DNA of 64,000 nucleotides from CAZNPH01 sp964574985 (GTDB lineage Bacteria > Bacteroidota > Bacteroidia > Bacteroidales > SM23-62). Both the position numbers and the translations under genes were made by a program. Shown here one piece after another: positions 52,501-62,900 of this stretch (position 1 is the first letter of the stretch; every line of letters begins with the position of its first letter). The notes beneath the pieces were generated by a model. That model had not been told where the DNA came from, searched no databases, and saw nothing but the letters and a program-made list of their open reading frames with translations. Location: NCBI GenBank assembly GCA_964574985.1, contig CAZNPH010000013.1:1-64000 (forward strand). The letters run 5' to 3'.

Positions 52501-54692
52501 TCCCCGGCCAGCCATCCCGTGTCAGCATTCACAAAGTAAACACTGCTGGTATTGAAATCTCCTCCCAGGCCGATCTCCGTGGCAATATTTTTTTCCGCCC
52601 ACGTTACACCGCCATCAACGGTATAGGCATATCCGTTGTGGGTGCCCACAAATCCGTGCTGGGCATCTGTGAAGTAAATCCCGCAATAGGAATAGGGATC
52701 CATCAACCCGTTATTGCCTGCATCCTCTGTATATACGGATGACCAGGTTCCCCCCCCGTCTTCGGTATGCAACAGCAAATCAGGGTCATCGCTTACTGCC
52801 CAGCCTTCCAATTCCGAGATAAATTGTACATTTCTGAGGTTTTTGCTGGTGCCGGAGGTCTGTGCAAACCACCCGTCGTCATAGGCAGGCTGGTTGACCG
52901 TGAGGGTGGCGGCATTGCTTTCCGCCGTGTCGCATGCATTGCCCACCAGGCAGCGGTAATCCCCGGCATCGATCAGGTCGACTGACACAATGGTAAGGGA
53001 TGTTCCCGTCTCACCGGATATGCCGGTCCATCCGCTGCCCCCGTTTTCCTGCCATTGATATGCAAGCGGCGGGGTTCCCGTGGCCGACACGCTGAAGGTT
53101 ACGCTTTCTTCAACATCCTTGGTGGCAGAGGAGGGATGTGAGGTAACGGCAGGGACCTCATCCACATACAGGTATGCCGAATTGCTCACCAGGCTGTCCC
53201 CGAACGGGTCATACAGGATGCAGCGGTAGGCGTACCCGTTGTAATCAATGGTCAGGGGATCGAAGGGAATGACCAGTGTATCCTCCTTGCCTCCGCTGCC
53301 TTCCGGGATATTCACAAAGCTGCCTGCCGGTTCCATGACCTGCCACTGGTAAGTTTTTCCTGATGAAGGCAATCCTTCCACCGCATACATAACATCCCCG
53401 ATGAAACCTTCGCATTCCGTCACATTTGCAGGCTGGGTTGTTATGCTCAATGGCTCATATACGGTCAGGGTGGCCGTATTCGAATAGGCAGAGCCACAGG
53501 TGTTGGTGGCCATGCACCGGTAATACCCTGAATCCGCCAGGGCGATGCTGCTGATCGAATACGTGGTTCCGGTGGCCCCGCTGATATTGGCCCAGCTGCT
53601 GCCGTTCCATTTTTTCCACTGATAGGAAATGGGGGCCGTTCCCGTGGCCGTGTAACTGAAGCTTACGCTCTCGCCCGTCCTTTTTTCCGCGGAAACCGGT
53701 TGTGTTGAACCGGAGGGTGGTGAATTCACATACAGATAGGCCGTATTGCTGATCACGTCGTCCCCCAGGTTGTTGATGATATGGCATCTGTAAGCATATC
53801 CGTTATATGAAGTGGTAAGCGGGTTGAAATACCTCGAGTAGGTTGAACTGGTTGCATTGAGAATGTCGGACCATCCCGATCCGGTATTAAGCTGCCACTG
53901 GTACCCGATGTCCGTGGACGGGGAAACGGTTACGCTGAAGCTTACGGTTATTCCCTTTCCGGGGCATTTGGTCACATCATCCGGCTGGTCGGTGACGGAT
54001 ACCGGTCTTTTTACAGTGAGCAGGGCACTCCTGCTGTATTCATATCCACAACTGTTCGATGCTTTGCACCGGTAGTAAGCCCCGTCGTCATCCATGGTCA
54101 GGGCCGGGGTTATGTAGGAAGTGCCGGTCGCTCCTGATATGGCTGTCCACAAACCTCCGTAATACCTGTACCATCGGTAGGAAGGAGAATCCCCGGAAAC
54201 GGAGACACTGAATGTAGCCGTCTCTCCGACATTTTTGGTGGTGGCATCCGGCTGGTTGGTTACATCCGGAGAAACCACCACATACAGCAGTGCGGAATTT
54301 GTATATTCGGTGGTACGCAAATAAGTGACCTTGCATCTGAAGCTTCTCTGGTCAGTGGTGCCCAGCTTATGGTCCTTGGTAAAGGTTATGGTCAGCGTGT
54401 TTGTGGTTGCCCCGGATATAATGATTTTACCGCTTGGATCATCTGACATATCTTTCCATATCCATGTCTTTTCGTCAGGAACATATTCCTGCCATTGAAA
54501 ACTTGAACCTTTTTGTGCAGTACAGGAGAAAACAACATCTCCCGTATAATACTCACATTCCTGGACATCCCTGGGATGTCCGGTAATGATGCTTGCTGCA
54601 TTTGATTCCTGTTTAATACCCGGGAGGAACAGGAGGGTTGCTGCCAGGAATATGATATTCGATAATTTCTTTCGGGGTAGATATTTTCTCAT
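49560..54692 (-). CDS. Giant modular surface protein: six Ig-like, YCF48-like, PKD-like, FN3-like, T9SS sorting
   Basis: A 1710-residue secreted protein. The start ATG 54692 gives a signal peptide (MRKYLPRKKLSNIIFLAATL); ATG 54710 is an alternative. Residues about 30-600 hold six Ig-like domains in alternating types: odd ones end in NGYAYRC- or SFRC-type strands and even ones in DDGAYYRC/DSGYYRC, which suggests three tandem pairs. About 605-920 is a YCF48/BNR-like propeller (FTDAQHGFVGTHNGYAYTVD, GGATWEKQ, GWIAGHYSSDG). About 1084-1412 are four PKD-like repeats, each starting with a VCG core (e.g. SIPDSVCGNAPVFISY). An FN3-like part (about 1412-1600) and a T9SS sorting domain (about 1630-1710, FPNPFRHNTNLVY ... 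RKLILTK) follow. Adhesion is the likely role. Confidence 0.88.
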   Translation of the reverse strand: MRKYLPRKKLSNIIFLAATLLFLPGIKQESNAASIITGHPRDVQECEYYTGDVVFSCTAQKGSSFQWQEYVPDEKTWIWKDMSDDPSGKIIISGATTNTLTITFTKDHKLGTTDQRSFRCKVTYLRTTEYTNSALLYVVVSPDVTNQPDATTKNVGETATFSVSVSGDSPSYRWYRYYGGLWTAISGATGTSYITPALTMDDDGAYYRCKASNSCGYEYSRSALLTVKRPVSVTDQPDDVTKCPGKGITVSFSVTVSPSTDIGYQWQLNTGSGWSDILNATSSTYSRYFNPLTTSYNGYAYRCHIINNLGDDVISNTAYLYVNSPPSGSTQPVSAEKRTGESVSFSYTATGTAPISYQWKKWNGSSWANISGATGTTYSISSIALADSGYYRCMATNTCGSAYSNTATLTVYEPLSITTQPANVTECEGFIGDVMYAVEGLPSSGKTYQWQVMEPAGSFVNIPEGSGGKEDTLVIPFDPLTIDYNGYAYRCILYDPFGDSLVSNSAYLYVDEVPAVTSHPSSATKDVEESVTFSVSATGTPPLAYQWQENGGSGWTGISGETGTSLTIVSVDLIDAGDYRCLVGNACDTAESNAATLTVNQPAYDDGWFAQTSGTSKNLRNVQFISELEGWAVSDDPDLLLHTEDGGGTWSSVYTEDAGNNGLMDPYSYCGIYFTDAQHGFVGTHNGYAYTVDGGVTWAEKNIATEIGLGGDFNTSSVYFVNADTGWLAGDDGLIAITRDGGATWEKQNWKYDEDRVTDANLSCIYYVNDTTGWIGGAGGVIISTTDAGETWTLQSTPDDYTVRDIDFVNADTGFAVSTYENGNSYRSLLKTENGGDTWTKIDDYSMPDMSYYSIDFVDALNGWIAGHYSSDGKIIKTSDGGYTWYEQSVENPNRLFDINMIDANNGWAVGSSGSIQRTATGGCLNPTVNLREDKEFCAGDVYELVADTFAQNVNCTYDWGSGPASGRLTVTESGICHVEVTNLCGVSAYDTVEITFNPLPDARAGEDTAICEGGSVQLMASGGGLYRWYDTPYLDDLEIQNPIATPPLGVTQFIVEVTGSRGCANTDTVEVTVNPIPDSKYSIQDYVCGADTVNVFYTGDYRNGNFTWDFDGAEIIEGSGAGPYKVRWGVHGLKEVSLRVEQDGCTSKDSTRYISVDPVPQSDFSIPDSVCGNAPVFISYNGIDSLGATFSWDFDGGDTISGAGSGPYEISWNDPGQKVVSLQVIQGNCMSHSTDTISVFAVPTADFTIPSTVCGSGDVMVRYTGNASDNATYTWDLGDAAGTPAVDSFRVSWDTAGVRYLKFVVEENGCRSDTNTREISVNPIPESSFLMKKRVCGDDQVQISYIGNASNTAAYDWSLDGGTILDGDTAANPQGPFYVAWATGETKKVTLQVTENNCVAERDTNLITVAYPYEDETICLITIDLATGKNMVVWEKTEDPGIDSYNIYRESNVTDVYTLIGNVDADSLSIFVDMGSEPRNKQHLYKISVVDTCGRESAKSPYHKTLLLQYVSSVEGVNMNWGEYKVENGDMKFNSYIIYRGSDTASLSPVDTVSGSSNRFTDTEPDALAGKRWYRIAGVKPTPCVLTVNDGKKADSGPFSHSLSNLEDNRLQSTGVEQLTENPDGFAVFPNPFRHNTNLVYTLERPAFVRMEIFNILGARISQLANEVQQPGEYHYTLSADELPVTSGLWYVKLTIGDQIYTRKLILTK

Positions 54693-54969
54693 AACTTGCC
54701 GGTTTTGCATAATATTCCCATGATTTGGTAAATATACTGAAAAAAAGAGCCCCGTGTTGAACATTTTATCAAAAAAAAGACATCATGCCGGAATTCAGAT
54801 AAAATCATTTTATCTACTGATCCACAATATCTTATTGCATAATAATCTGATAGTAAATGGAGATAAAAACCGGCTTTCTAACCGCATATACAGTCCCCTG
54901 ATTTCGTCAAAATGACCGCTTCCCGGTCATCCATTCTTACCCGGGCCTTTCTATTATCAAAAGATATCT

Positions 54970-54977
54970 TATTTTTG
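54970..54977 (+). promoter_or_regulatory. Candidate -7 box for the TPR/SpoIIE phosphatase gene
   Basis: TATTTTTG fits TAnnTTTG and lies 26 bp before ATG 55003. The rest of the 54693-55002 stretch is AT-rich and holds no gene. Confidence 0.4.
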
Positions 54978-55002
54978 CAGGAAACAGGCTAAACTTCCCC
55001 CG

Positions 55003-57552
55003 ATGATCTTCCGGCCCATTTTTGTGCGGTTCCTGATTGCCTTCCTTCTGGCCATGAGCCACATGTATTGTGGCGCACAGGATAATGCCGGAATAGTGAG
55101 CCGGATCGACAGCCTGCTGGTCGAGCTGAGTGAAGCGGAAAATGACCGGGAAAAACTGGAACTTTGCAACCAGTTGTCATCCGCATATCTTGAACGGGAT
55201 GCAGATATCGGCATTGAATATGCCAATCAGGCCATTTCCCTTGCCAGGCATCTGCAGGATTTCGGACAGGAAACGGAGGCTTTGCTGAACAAGGGCAAAA
55301 ACCTCCTTTCCGAACAAAAGGACGAAGATGCACTGGAAAGCTTCAGAAGGGCCTTAGAAGTCTCCGAACAGAATAACCTTGAAACGGGCATGGCCAGAGC
55401 CCTTTACCAGATCAGCCATGCATATTATTATCTTGGTGAGTATTCAACAGCCATAGAGCATGCAAACCGGTCCCTGGAAACAGCCACCCGGATCGGGGAT
55501 CCGTCCATACGCACCCAGGCCCTTCTGACCCTGGGCAACTGCTTCCGCCGCCAGAGTGAATTTGAAAAGGCCCTGGAAAAATATGAGCAGGCCCTTGGGA
55601 TCAGCCGGGAAAACCAGGACAGCAAGAACGTTTCCAGGGCACTGAGCAGCATCGGGCTGATCTATTTCAACTGGGGTGAATTTGAAAAATCCACCGAATA
55701 TTACCAGGAATCATATGAATTGCGGAAAGAAAGCGGGGACCGGTACGGAATGGGGGTCAGTCTTCTGCGTCTGGCCAATGCCTATTATTATCTGGCAAAA
55801 TATGAAGTTTCCCTGCAAAATCTCCAGGACGCCCTGAAAATATTCCAGGAAATAGACTTCAAAGGGGGCATCGCTGCCGTATACAACCTCATGGCCATCA
55901 TCTATGAGATCCAGAATTTTTATGACAAAGCCCTGGAAATGCACCAGAAAAAGCTGGAGATCAGTGAAGCAATGAATGACAAAAGGGAAATTGCCACCAC
56001 CTTCAACAATATGGGCATCCTGTACACAAAAATGGCCTCCGATTCACTGGCCAAGCTTATGGGGCCGGAATTCAGGGATTCCGTCAAGGCAGTGGAAAAC
56101 GACAGGTTCCTGAGAATATTTAAAAAGTCTCTCGAATTCCACCATAAATCCCTGGAGCTGCGGGAAGAACTCAATGAAAAACAGGGAATTGCCCAGTCGT
56201 TGAACAACATCGGGATCGCCTACCTGCATTCCGGGAAACTGAACCAGGCCCTGGAATATTTCCAGAGATCCCTTGAGATCAGCAGGGAACTGGGCAACGA
56301 CAATGAGATCACCAACTCCCTGCTGAGGATCGGGGAGATCTATAAAGCCCTCGGTGAATACGGCAAGGCGCTTGACTACCTGAACCAGAGCCTGGAAATC
56401 GCCACCCAGATCGGTGTCAGGAATACCATCAAGGACATTTATGCTCTGCTCTCGGACGTGTATTCAAAACAGGGCAACTACAAAAAAGCCCTCGACTACT
56501 ATAAAATACACACCAATTTAAAGGACAGCATCTTCATGAAAGACCGGCAGGAACAGATCAGTGAACTGCAGGTCCAGTACGAGACCGAAGTCAAGGAAAG
56601 GGAAAACGAGCTGCTCAGGAAAGACAAGGCCCTTCAGGAGACCCGGATCAGGCAGCAAAGAATGGCCATTTTCTTTTTCATTATGGGCTTTGCGGTTATC
56701 TCGGTGTTCGTGGTCCTGCTGATCCGTCAGAACAACCTGAGAAGAAAGGCCAACCGTGAGCTGGCCCAGAAAAATGCACTCATCACCGAGCAAAAGAAAG
56801 AGATCACCGACAGCATCGAATATGCCAGCAGGATACAAACCGCCATGCTGCCCCCGGGGGACTATATCCGGAACCTTCTCCCCGAACGTTTTATCCTTTA
56901 TATGCCCAGGGACATCGTATCTGGGGATTACTACTGGATAACCGAAAAGAACGGCAAGGTGATCAGTGTTGCCGCAGACTGTACTGGCCATGGTGTGCCC
57001 GGAGCCTTTATGAGCATGCTGGGGATCGCTTTCCTGAACGAGATCATCAGCAAGCAAAGAGAAATTCATTCGGATGAAATACTGAACGAACTTAGAGAGC
57101 ACGTGATAAGATCCCTGCACCAGACCGGGAAAGAAGGGGAATCCCAGGACGGGATGGATGTGGCCATCTTCATCCTGGATACAAAAACCAATGAACTGGA
57201 ATTTTCCGGGGCCAACAACCCGCTCTTTCTCATCCGTGACGGCGAACTGATCGAAGCGAAAGCCGACAAGATGCCCATCGGAATCCACACACGCGCGAAA
57301 GAACCCTTCACCAGGCACAACCTCAGGGTCCGTAATTCAGATAGGATATATACTTTCTCAGACGGATATCCTGACCAGTTCGGGGGGGCCAAAGGGAAAA
57401 AATTCATGATCAAGAATTTCAAGCAACTGCTGCTGAACATCCATTCGAAACCCATGGAGGAACAGAAAACCATACTCCTTGATACGCTGCGCGACTGGAT
57501 GGCCGATACAAACCAGGTGGACGATATCCTGGTCATGGGGATCAGGATCTGA
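55003..57552 (+). CDS. TPR sensor with SpoIIE-type PP2C serine phosphatase
   Basis: An 849-residue membrane signalling protein. The signal peptide (MIFRPIFVRFLIAFLLAMSH) exports a periplasmic sensor of about eleven TPR repeats (about 30-520, e.g. YYYLGEYSTAIEHANRSLET). One membrane helix (about 555-575, MAIFFFIMGFAVISVFVVLL) and a short coiled coil lead to a cytoplasmic SpoIIE/PP2C domain (about 600-849). Metal-binding motifs are visible: DIVSGDYYWI, AADCTGHGVPGAFMSMLG, DGMDVAIFILD and TFSDGYPDQFGG. It likely dephosphorylates an anti-sigma antagonist-type protein; no STAS partner is nearby. The layout is common in Bacteroidota. Confidence 0.9.
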   Translation: MIFRPIFVRFLIAFLLAMSHMYCGAQDNAGIVSRIDSLLVELSEAENDREKLELCNQLSSAYLERDADIGIEYANQAISLARHLQDFGQETEALLNKGKNLLSEQKDEDALESFRRALEVSEQNNLETGMARALYQISHAYYYLGEYSTAIEHANRSLETATRIGDPSIRTQALLTLGNCFRRQSEFEKALEKYEQALGISRENQDSKNVSRALSSIGLIYFNWGEFEKSTEYYQESYELRKESGDRYGMGVSLLRLANAYYYLAKYEVSLQNLQDALKIFQEIDFKGGIAAVYNLMAIIYEIQNFYDKALEMHQKKLEISEAMNDKREIATTFNNMGILYTKMASDSLAKLMGPEFRDSVKAVENDRFLRIFKKSLEFHHKSLELREELNEKQGIAQSLNNIGIAYLHSGKLNQALEYFQRSLEISRELGNDNEITNSLLRIGEIYKALGEYGKALDYLNQSLEIATQIGVRNTIKDIYALLSDVYSKQGNYKKALDYYKIHTNLKDSIFMKDRQEQISELQVQYETEVKERENELLRKDKALQETRIRQQRMAIFFFIMGFAVISVFVVLLIRQNNLRRKANRELAQKNALITEQKKEITDSIEYASRIQTAMLPPGDYIRNLLPERFILYMPRDIVSGDYYWITEKNGKVISVAADCTGHGVPGAFMSMLGIAFLNEIISKQREIHSDEILNELREHVIRSLHQTGKEGESQDGMDVAIFILDTKTNELEFSGANNPLFLIRDGELIEAKADKMPIGIHTRAKEPFTRHNLRVRNSDRIYTFSDGYPDQFGGAKGKKFMIKNFKQLLLNIHSKPMEEQKTILLDTLRDWMADTNQVDDILVMGIRI

Positions 57553-57600
57553 AAAATCAGTCAAGCTGCCCGGCCAGTAGCTGTTTCAGCCGGCAACCTT

Positions 57601-58710
57601 ATGAAGAAAGCATCGGTCATGGAAGGAAAAAAGAAATCCGAATACAAACAATCCCCCGGGGAATCCCGCCGTCCGGATTCTTTCAATGAGGATGCCCTTC
57701 AGCGGTTCAGCAGGCTCAGAAAAAAAATACTGAAGCCCGGGGAGTATCTTCAGGGCATTCTGGAAGGGAACCGCAGCATTTTCAGTCAGGCCATCACCCT
57801 GGTGGAAAGTACGAACCCCGCTCACCAGTCCGTCGCCTCCCGGATCATCGAGGGATGCCTGCCTTATGCCGGCAATTCGTTAAGGATCGGCATTACCGGA
57901 GTCCCCGGTGTCGGGAAAAGCACATTCATTGAAGTACTCGGGAAAAAGATCACATCCGCAGGCAATAAACTGGCGGTCCTTGCCATCGATCCCAGCAGTG
58001 AACGTTCAGGAGGCAGCATCCTCGGCGATAAGACAAGAATGGGAGACCTGGCAGCAGATCCCCTGTCGTTCATCAGGCCTTCTCCTACCGGCGGTGCGCC
58101 CGGTGGCGTGGCAAGAAAAACGCGGGAAACGATCATTTTATGTGAAGCGGCCGGATTCAGCCATATTTTCATAGAAACCGTGGGGGTGGGTCAATCCGAA
58201 ACCACCGTTCATTCCATGGTGGATTGTTTTCTTCTTCTGATGCTCGCCGGGGCAGGTGACGAATTGCAGGGGATCAAACGGGGGATCATGGAAATGGCCG
58301 ACATCATCGCCATTACCAAAGCAGACGGAGCCAATCTTGAAAAGGCGGAAATCGCCCGCCGGGAATACAGGAACGCATTGCACCTGTATCCTCCTTCACC
58401 GTCAGGATGGGAGCCCAGGGTCCTGACCTGTTCGGCAATCGACAAAACAGGCATCGATGATGTATGGACCACCGTCAGGGAATACATTGCATTCACCAGA
58501 AACACCGGGTATTTCGGGGAAAAAAGAAACCAACAACACAAATACTGGTTCCAGGCTTTCCTCCAGGAAATGCTGAAAGAGAATTTTTACACGCACCCCC
58601 GTGTACAAAAAAATCTCAAAGCATTAGAAAAAAAGGTGCTGGATCAGCAAATGACCGCTTTTGAGGCGGCCCGGAAATTACTCAAACAGTATCTGAAGCC
58701 GGATAGATGA
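57601..58710 (+). CDS. meaB: Methylmalonyl-CoA mutase-associated GTPase MeaB
   Basis: A 369-residue G-protein chaperone that guards adenosylcobalamin loading and repair of methylmalonyl-CoA mutase. Walker A is GITGVPGVGKSTFIEVLG (near 97-114), followed by AVLAIDPSSERSGGSILGDK, FIETVGVGQSETTVH (switch/G3 region) and AITKADGANLEKA (G4 NKxD-type). The C-terminal helical arm drives dimerisation. The mutase genes are not in the window, so the pathway (propionate/succinate conversion) is inferred from the family. It converges on the DUF1573 gene with adjoining ends. Confidence 0.95.
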   Translation: MKKASVMEGKKKSEYKQSPGESRRPDSFNEDALQRFSRLRKKILKPGEYLQGILEGNRSIFSQAITLVESTNPAHQSVASRIIEGCLPYAGNSLRIGITGVPGVGKSTFIEVLGKKITSAGNKLAVLAIDPSSERSGGSILGDKTRMGDLAADPLSFIRPSPTGGAPGGVARKTRETIILCEAAGFSHIFIETVGVGQSETTVHSMVDCFLLLMLAGAGDELQGIKRGIMEMADIIAITKADGANLEKAEIARREYRNALHLYPPSPSGWEPRVLTCSAIDKTGIDDVWTTVREYIAFTRNTGYFGEKRNQQHKYWFQAFLQEMLKENFYTHPRVQKNLKALEKKVLDQQMTAFEAARKLLKQYLKPDR

Positions 58711-59802
58711 TCAACCCTGATCGGTCACATTGCCTTTGATCCAGAGAATGACCCGGGAATTTTCGGGATCGTTGGTGATCACCGTAACGGTTTTGTTCTG
58801 TTTGCCCAACCGGCCGGCTGAATTGAAAATGACCCTGATCTTTGTGCTTTCTCCCGGACCGATCACTTCATTTTCGGGGCGAACGGCAGTACAACCGCAA
58901 CTGGCCCTCACTTTGCGAATGATCAGATCGGATTTGCCATTGTTGGTCACCAGAAACTCGTGTTCCACTTTCTCACCCCGCTTGATGGTACTGAAATTAA
59001 AAACCGGGTCTTTTACCTTGAATACGGGGGCATTCTCCAGCTCCTCCGGGGTCAGTCCTGAAAAATCCTCCTGAACGGTCGCACTGACCGTGAGGCGGTT
59101 CTGTGGCTCACGCCGGCCGTCAAGCAACACATATACGCGGGAGATAACGAATCCCCAGTCATTGACCTTTTCCCCGTCATATATGCCTTCGATGGTCCCT
59201 TTCTGGTTCGGCTGAAGGACGGGCGGATCGGGTGTAAGGGAAAGATATCCGGGCACATTTTCAAAAGATACCCTGACCGGCTGCGAAGAAACATTGATCA
59301 TGCCCAATGTTGCTTTTTTTTCCCGGCCTTTATAAATTGTGGCAAAACTCAGGTGGTTGGACATCAGGCGGATATTGCCCAGGCTGTACCGGTAAATATC
59401 TTCAACAGTCTTCTCTTTGGGGATGACATCGCCTTTTATCCTGAGAATGGTATTGGGATTTCCGGCATTGGAAACCACTTTGATGCTTTTGTTGAACGGA
59501 CCCGGGCGGTTTTTGGGATTATAGGTAGCACCCACGTATCCCTTGTCTCCGGGCAATACGGGCTCACGCGTCCAGGAGGAAGATGTACATCCGCAGGACG
59601 GCCGTACCCGGGTAATGATCAACGGCACGCTCCCCGTATTGGTGAATTCGAATCTATGGGTTACATTTCCGTCTTCTTCATTGATTTTGCCATAATCATG
59701 AACGGTTTTGTTAAAGGATATGTTCGCTTCTTTTTGTTGTGCATGCCCGGTTCCGGCGATCAGTAAAACACATGAAACAACGATCAATGATGCCTTTTTC
59801 AT
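58711..59802 (-). CDS. Exported protein with two DUF1573 domains
   Basis: A 363-residue protein with a signal peptide (MKKASLIVVSCVLLIAGTGH). Two Ig-like DUF1573 domains are present: residues about 25-125 (HDYGKINEEDGNVTHRFEFT, RPSCGCTSSSW) and 255-360 (FNFSTIKRGEKVEHEFLVTN, RASCGCTAVRP), separated by a less conserved beta-rich middle. The repeated SCGCT motif is the hallmark. The role is unknown, probably in the periplasm. The first ATG directly follows the signal-peptide pattern, so the start is secure. Confidence 0.9.
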   Translation of the reverse strand: MKKASLIVVSCVLLIAGTGHAQQKEANISFNKTVHDYGKINEEDGNVTHRFEFTNTGSVPLIITRVRPSCGCTSSSWTREPVLPGDKGYVGATYNPKNRPGPFNKSIKVVSNAGNPNTILRIKGDVIPKEKTVEDIYRYSLGNIRLMSNHLSFATIYKGREKKATLGMINVSSQPVRVSFENVPGYLSLTPDPPVLQPNQKGTIEGIYDGEKVNDWGFVISRVYVLLDGRREPQNRLTVSATVQEDFSGLTPEELENAPVFKVKDPVFNFSTIKRGEKVEHEFLVTNNGKSDLIIRKVRASCGCTAVRPENEVIGPGESTKIRVIFNSAGRLGKQNKTVTVITNDPENSRVILWIKGNVTDQG

Positions 59803-59976
59803 GACCTGTATTTTTTGTTAGAATTGCAACGGCGGAAAACGCGGAAAACAATAAATCATTGCATTCGGAGCAACAAATTTAATAAATTAATTGTTTTCAA
59901 TACATACTTATACTGGATTCCGGTAATAAGGTTTCACAGGCAGGAATATTGTTTAAATTTACCCTCATATTTGCCC

Positions 59977-62900
59977 ATGGTTCAAAAGGCCAATATACAC
60001 ATTCTTCTGCCTGCCCTTCTTTTTTTCCTGACAGGTTTGCATCTGGACGCCCAGTTCTATAACGGCCACCAGATGACCTTCGGGAAGAACAGGGTGCAAT
60101 ACGACGATTTTTACTGGTATTTTTACCGGTATGATAAGTACGATGTTTATTTCAATCAGAACGGGAAAGCACTTGCCCAGTACACGGCCGATTACCTCCG
60201 GGAGGAGATCCACCGGGTGGAGAATTTTTTCGACTACACCCTGGAGAAACGTTTGATCTTCATCGTGTACAATAAACTAACCGATTACAGGCAGAGCAAC
60301 ATCGGACTCATTACCGGGAAGGAGGATTACAATACCGGCGGGGCAACCAGGATCCTCCGGAATAAAGTATTCGTATATTTCCAGGGAGACCACAAGGAAC
60401 TTGAGGAACAGATCACCGCATCGGTCACCGAAATACTGATCAACGAGATGATATACGGAAATGACCTGCGCCAGAATGTGGCCAATTCAACCCTGATCAA
60501 TTTGCCGGACTGGTATCTGAAAGGACTGATCTCCTACGTGGCCCGGGGATGGGATTTCGAGTTGGAGAACCATGTCAAGGACGGGATCCTGAGCGGCAGA
60601 TATGTCCGTTTCAACCGGCTGACCGGACAGGATGCCATTTATGCCGGGCATTCCTTCTGGAGGTTTATCGGAGAAAACTACGGGAAGTCAGTAATACCCA
60701 ACATCATTTATCTCACCCGCATCAACAAGAATTCAAACAGCGGGTTCCTTTATGTGCTCGGACTGAATATCAAGGAATTGTCCCGTGAATGGCAGGCATA
60801 CTACAAGAATCTTTTCGAGGAACCTGACACAGAAAGAAATCTGCCGGAAACAGGAAAGATCCTGAAAAAGACCCGGCCGAAAAAGGTATACGAGCAAATC
60901 AGGATCAGCCCCGGTGACAGGCATATCGCGTTTGTCACCAATGAATCGGGAAAGTACAAAATCTGGCTGTATGACAGTCAAACCGGCAAAAAAAAGAAAA
61001 TTTACAGGAAAGGGCACCGCCTGGACCAGATCCCCGATTATACATATCCGGTCCTGGCCTGGCATCCGACAGGCAGGATCCTGACCTTTATCACCGAAGA
61101 AGAAGGTCAGCTGCGACTCAATTACTATACCCTCGAAAACAGGGAAATTACATCCATAAATCTTTTGCATTTTGAAAAAGTGCTGGATTTCAGATATTCG
61201 GAGGACGGATTCAAACTGGTCCTTTCCGGGGTGGTGGAGGGCCAGACGGATATCTATGTACACAATATTGCAGCGGGCACCAATGAAAAAATAACGGATG
61301 ATATATACGACGATCATCATCCGCGCTTTGTCAACGATTCCAAACAAATACTGTTCACCTCAAACCGGCCCGCGGATTCTGCTTTTGCTTTTGTGGACGG
61401 AGAGCCCCTGTACAGCAAATACTTTACCTACGACATGTACCTGGCGGATTATGACAGGGAGCCGGGCAAGCCGCCCAGGATCAGAAAGGTTTCCGATGAA
61501 GGCTGTGACAACGACATACAACCTTATGAAACCGAACGGAACGAATTCACCTATCTGAGCGACCGGAACGGGATTTTCAACCGGTTCGTGGCCCAATACG
61601 ACAGCACCATCAGTTTCATCGATACCGTTACCCATTACCGTTATTTTACAGAATCATACCCGGTTACCAATTACTCCCGTAATATTCTCGGTCAGGACAT
61701 CAATCCTGAAACAGGTACATACGGAGAGATCATATATCATGACGGGAGATACAAACTTTTTCAAGGAGAGCTGGTCAAACGGGAAAATGCCTTCCAGGGG
61801 GATTTTGTCAAAACCGAATTCAGAAAAGAGCATTCCGAAATGCTGGCCCGCCAGGACAGTCTGAGACAAATGGAAGAGGAGGTCATCCATATTGAAAATA
61901 TCCGGGACAACCGGCTGATCACCGGCAATCAGGACACCCTTCGGCTGGGAAGCGACAAGATCGAGATCAACAATTATGTTTTCGAACAGGAGAAACTGAA
62001 CTACTACAACGAAAAGCTGAGCGGGGACAATGTAAATGTAAATGTGGTCCTGGACACGAATACGCTGATCCGGCCCTACATACGGATATATGAAACATCC
62101 TTTTACATCAATCATATTGTCAACCAGATCGACTTCAACTTCCTGAACGAATCATACCAGCCGTTCACGGGAGGCGCCGTTTATTATAACCCGGGCTTCA
62201 ATATGCTTTTCAAGCTGGGAACCAATGATCTTTTCGAAGATTACAAGATCGTGGGCGGGGTGCGTTTTTCTTCAGATTTTGACAGCAATGAATACCTGCT
62301 CAGTTTTGAGAACCTGAAAAAAAGACTGGACAGGCAGATCATATTTCACAGGCAGGCATTCAAGAACCTTGCTGCGAATGCACTGGTCAAAACACACTCG
62401 AACCAGATACTCTTCAGCCTGAGATGGCCCTTCAACCAGGTCACATCCCTCAAAACAACCCTCAGCGGAAGATATGACCGGAACGTGTTCCTTTCCACCG
62501 ATCTGAAAAATTTGAACGAGGACAATTACAACCGCTATTGGGCCGGATTGAAATTCGAGTACATTTTTGACAATACCCGTGACCTGGGACTGAACCTTTA
62601 CCACGGAACCCGTTATAAAATTTTCTCCGAAGCATATAAACAGGTCAACGGCGTGCGTGACAACCTGTTTGTTGTGGGGGCAGATTTCCGGAACTATATC
62701 AGGATACACAGAACCCTGATCTGGGCCAACCGGTTCGCTGCAAGCGCATCCTACGGATCGGCAAGGTTGATATATTACCTGGGGAGCGTGGACAACTGGA
62801 CAAAGCTCAATCCCCGGGTGGAAACCTTCGACCGCTCCATTCCCGTCGATTATTCCAAAAACTATGCATACCAGACCCTGGCCACCAACATGCGCGGTTT

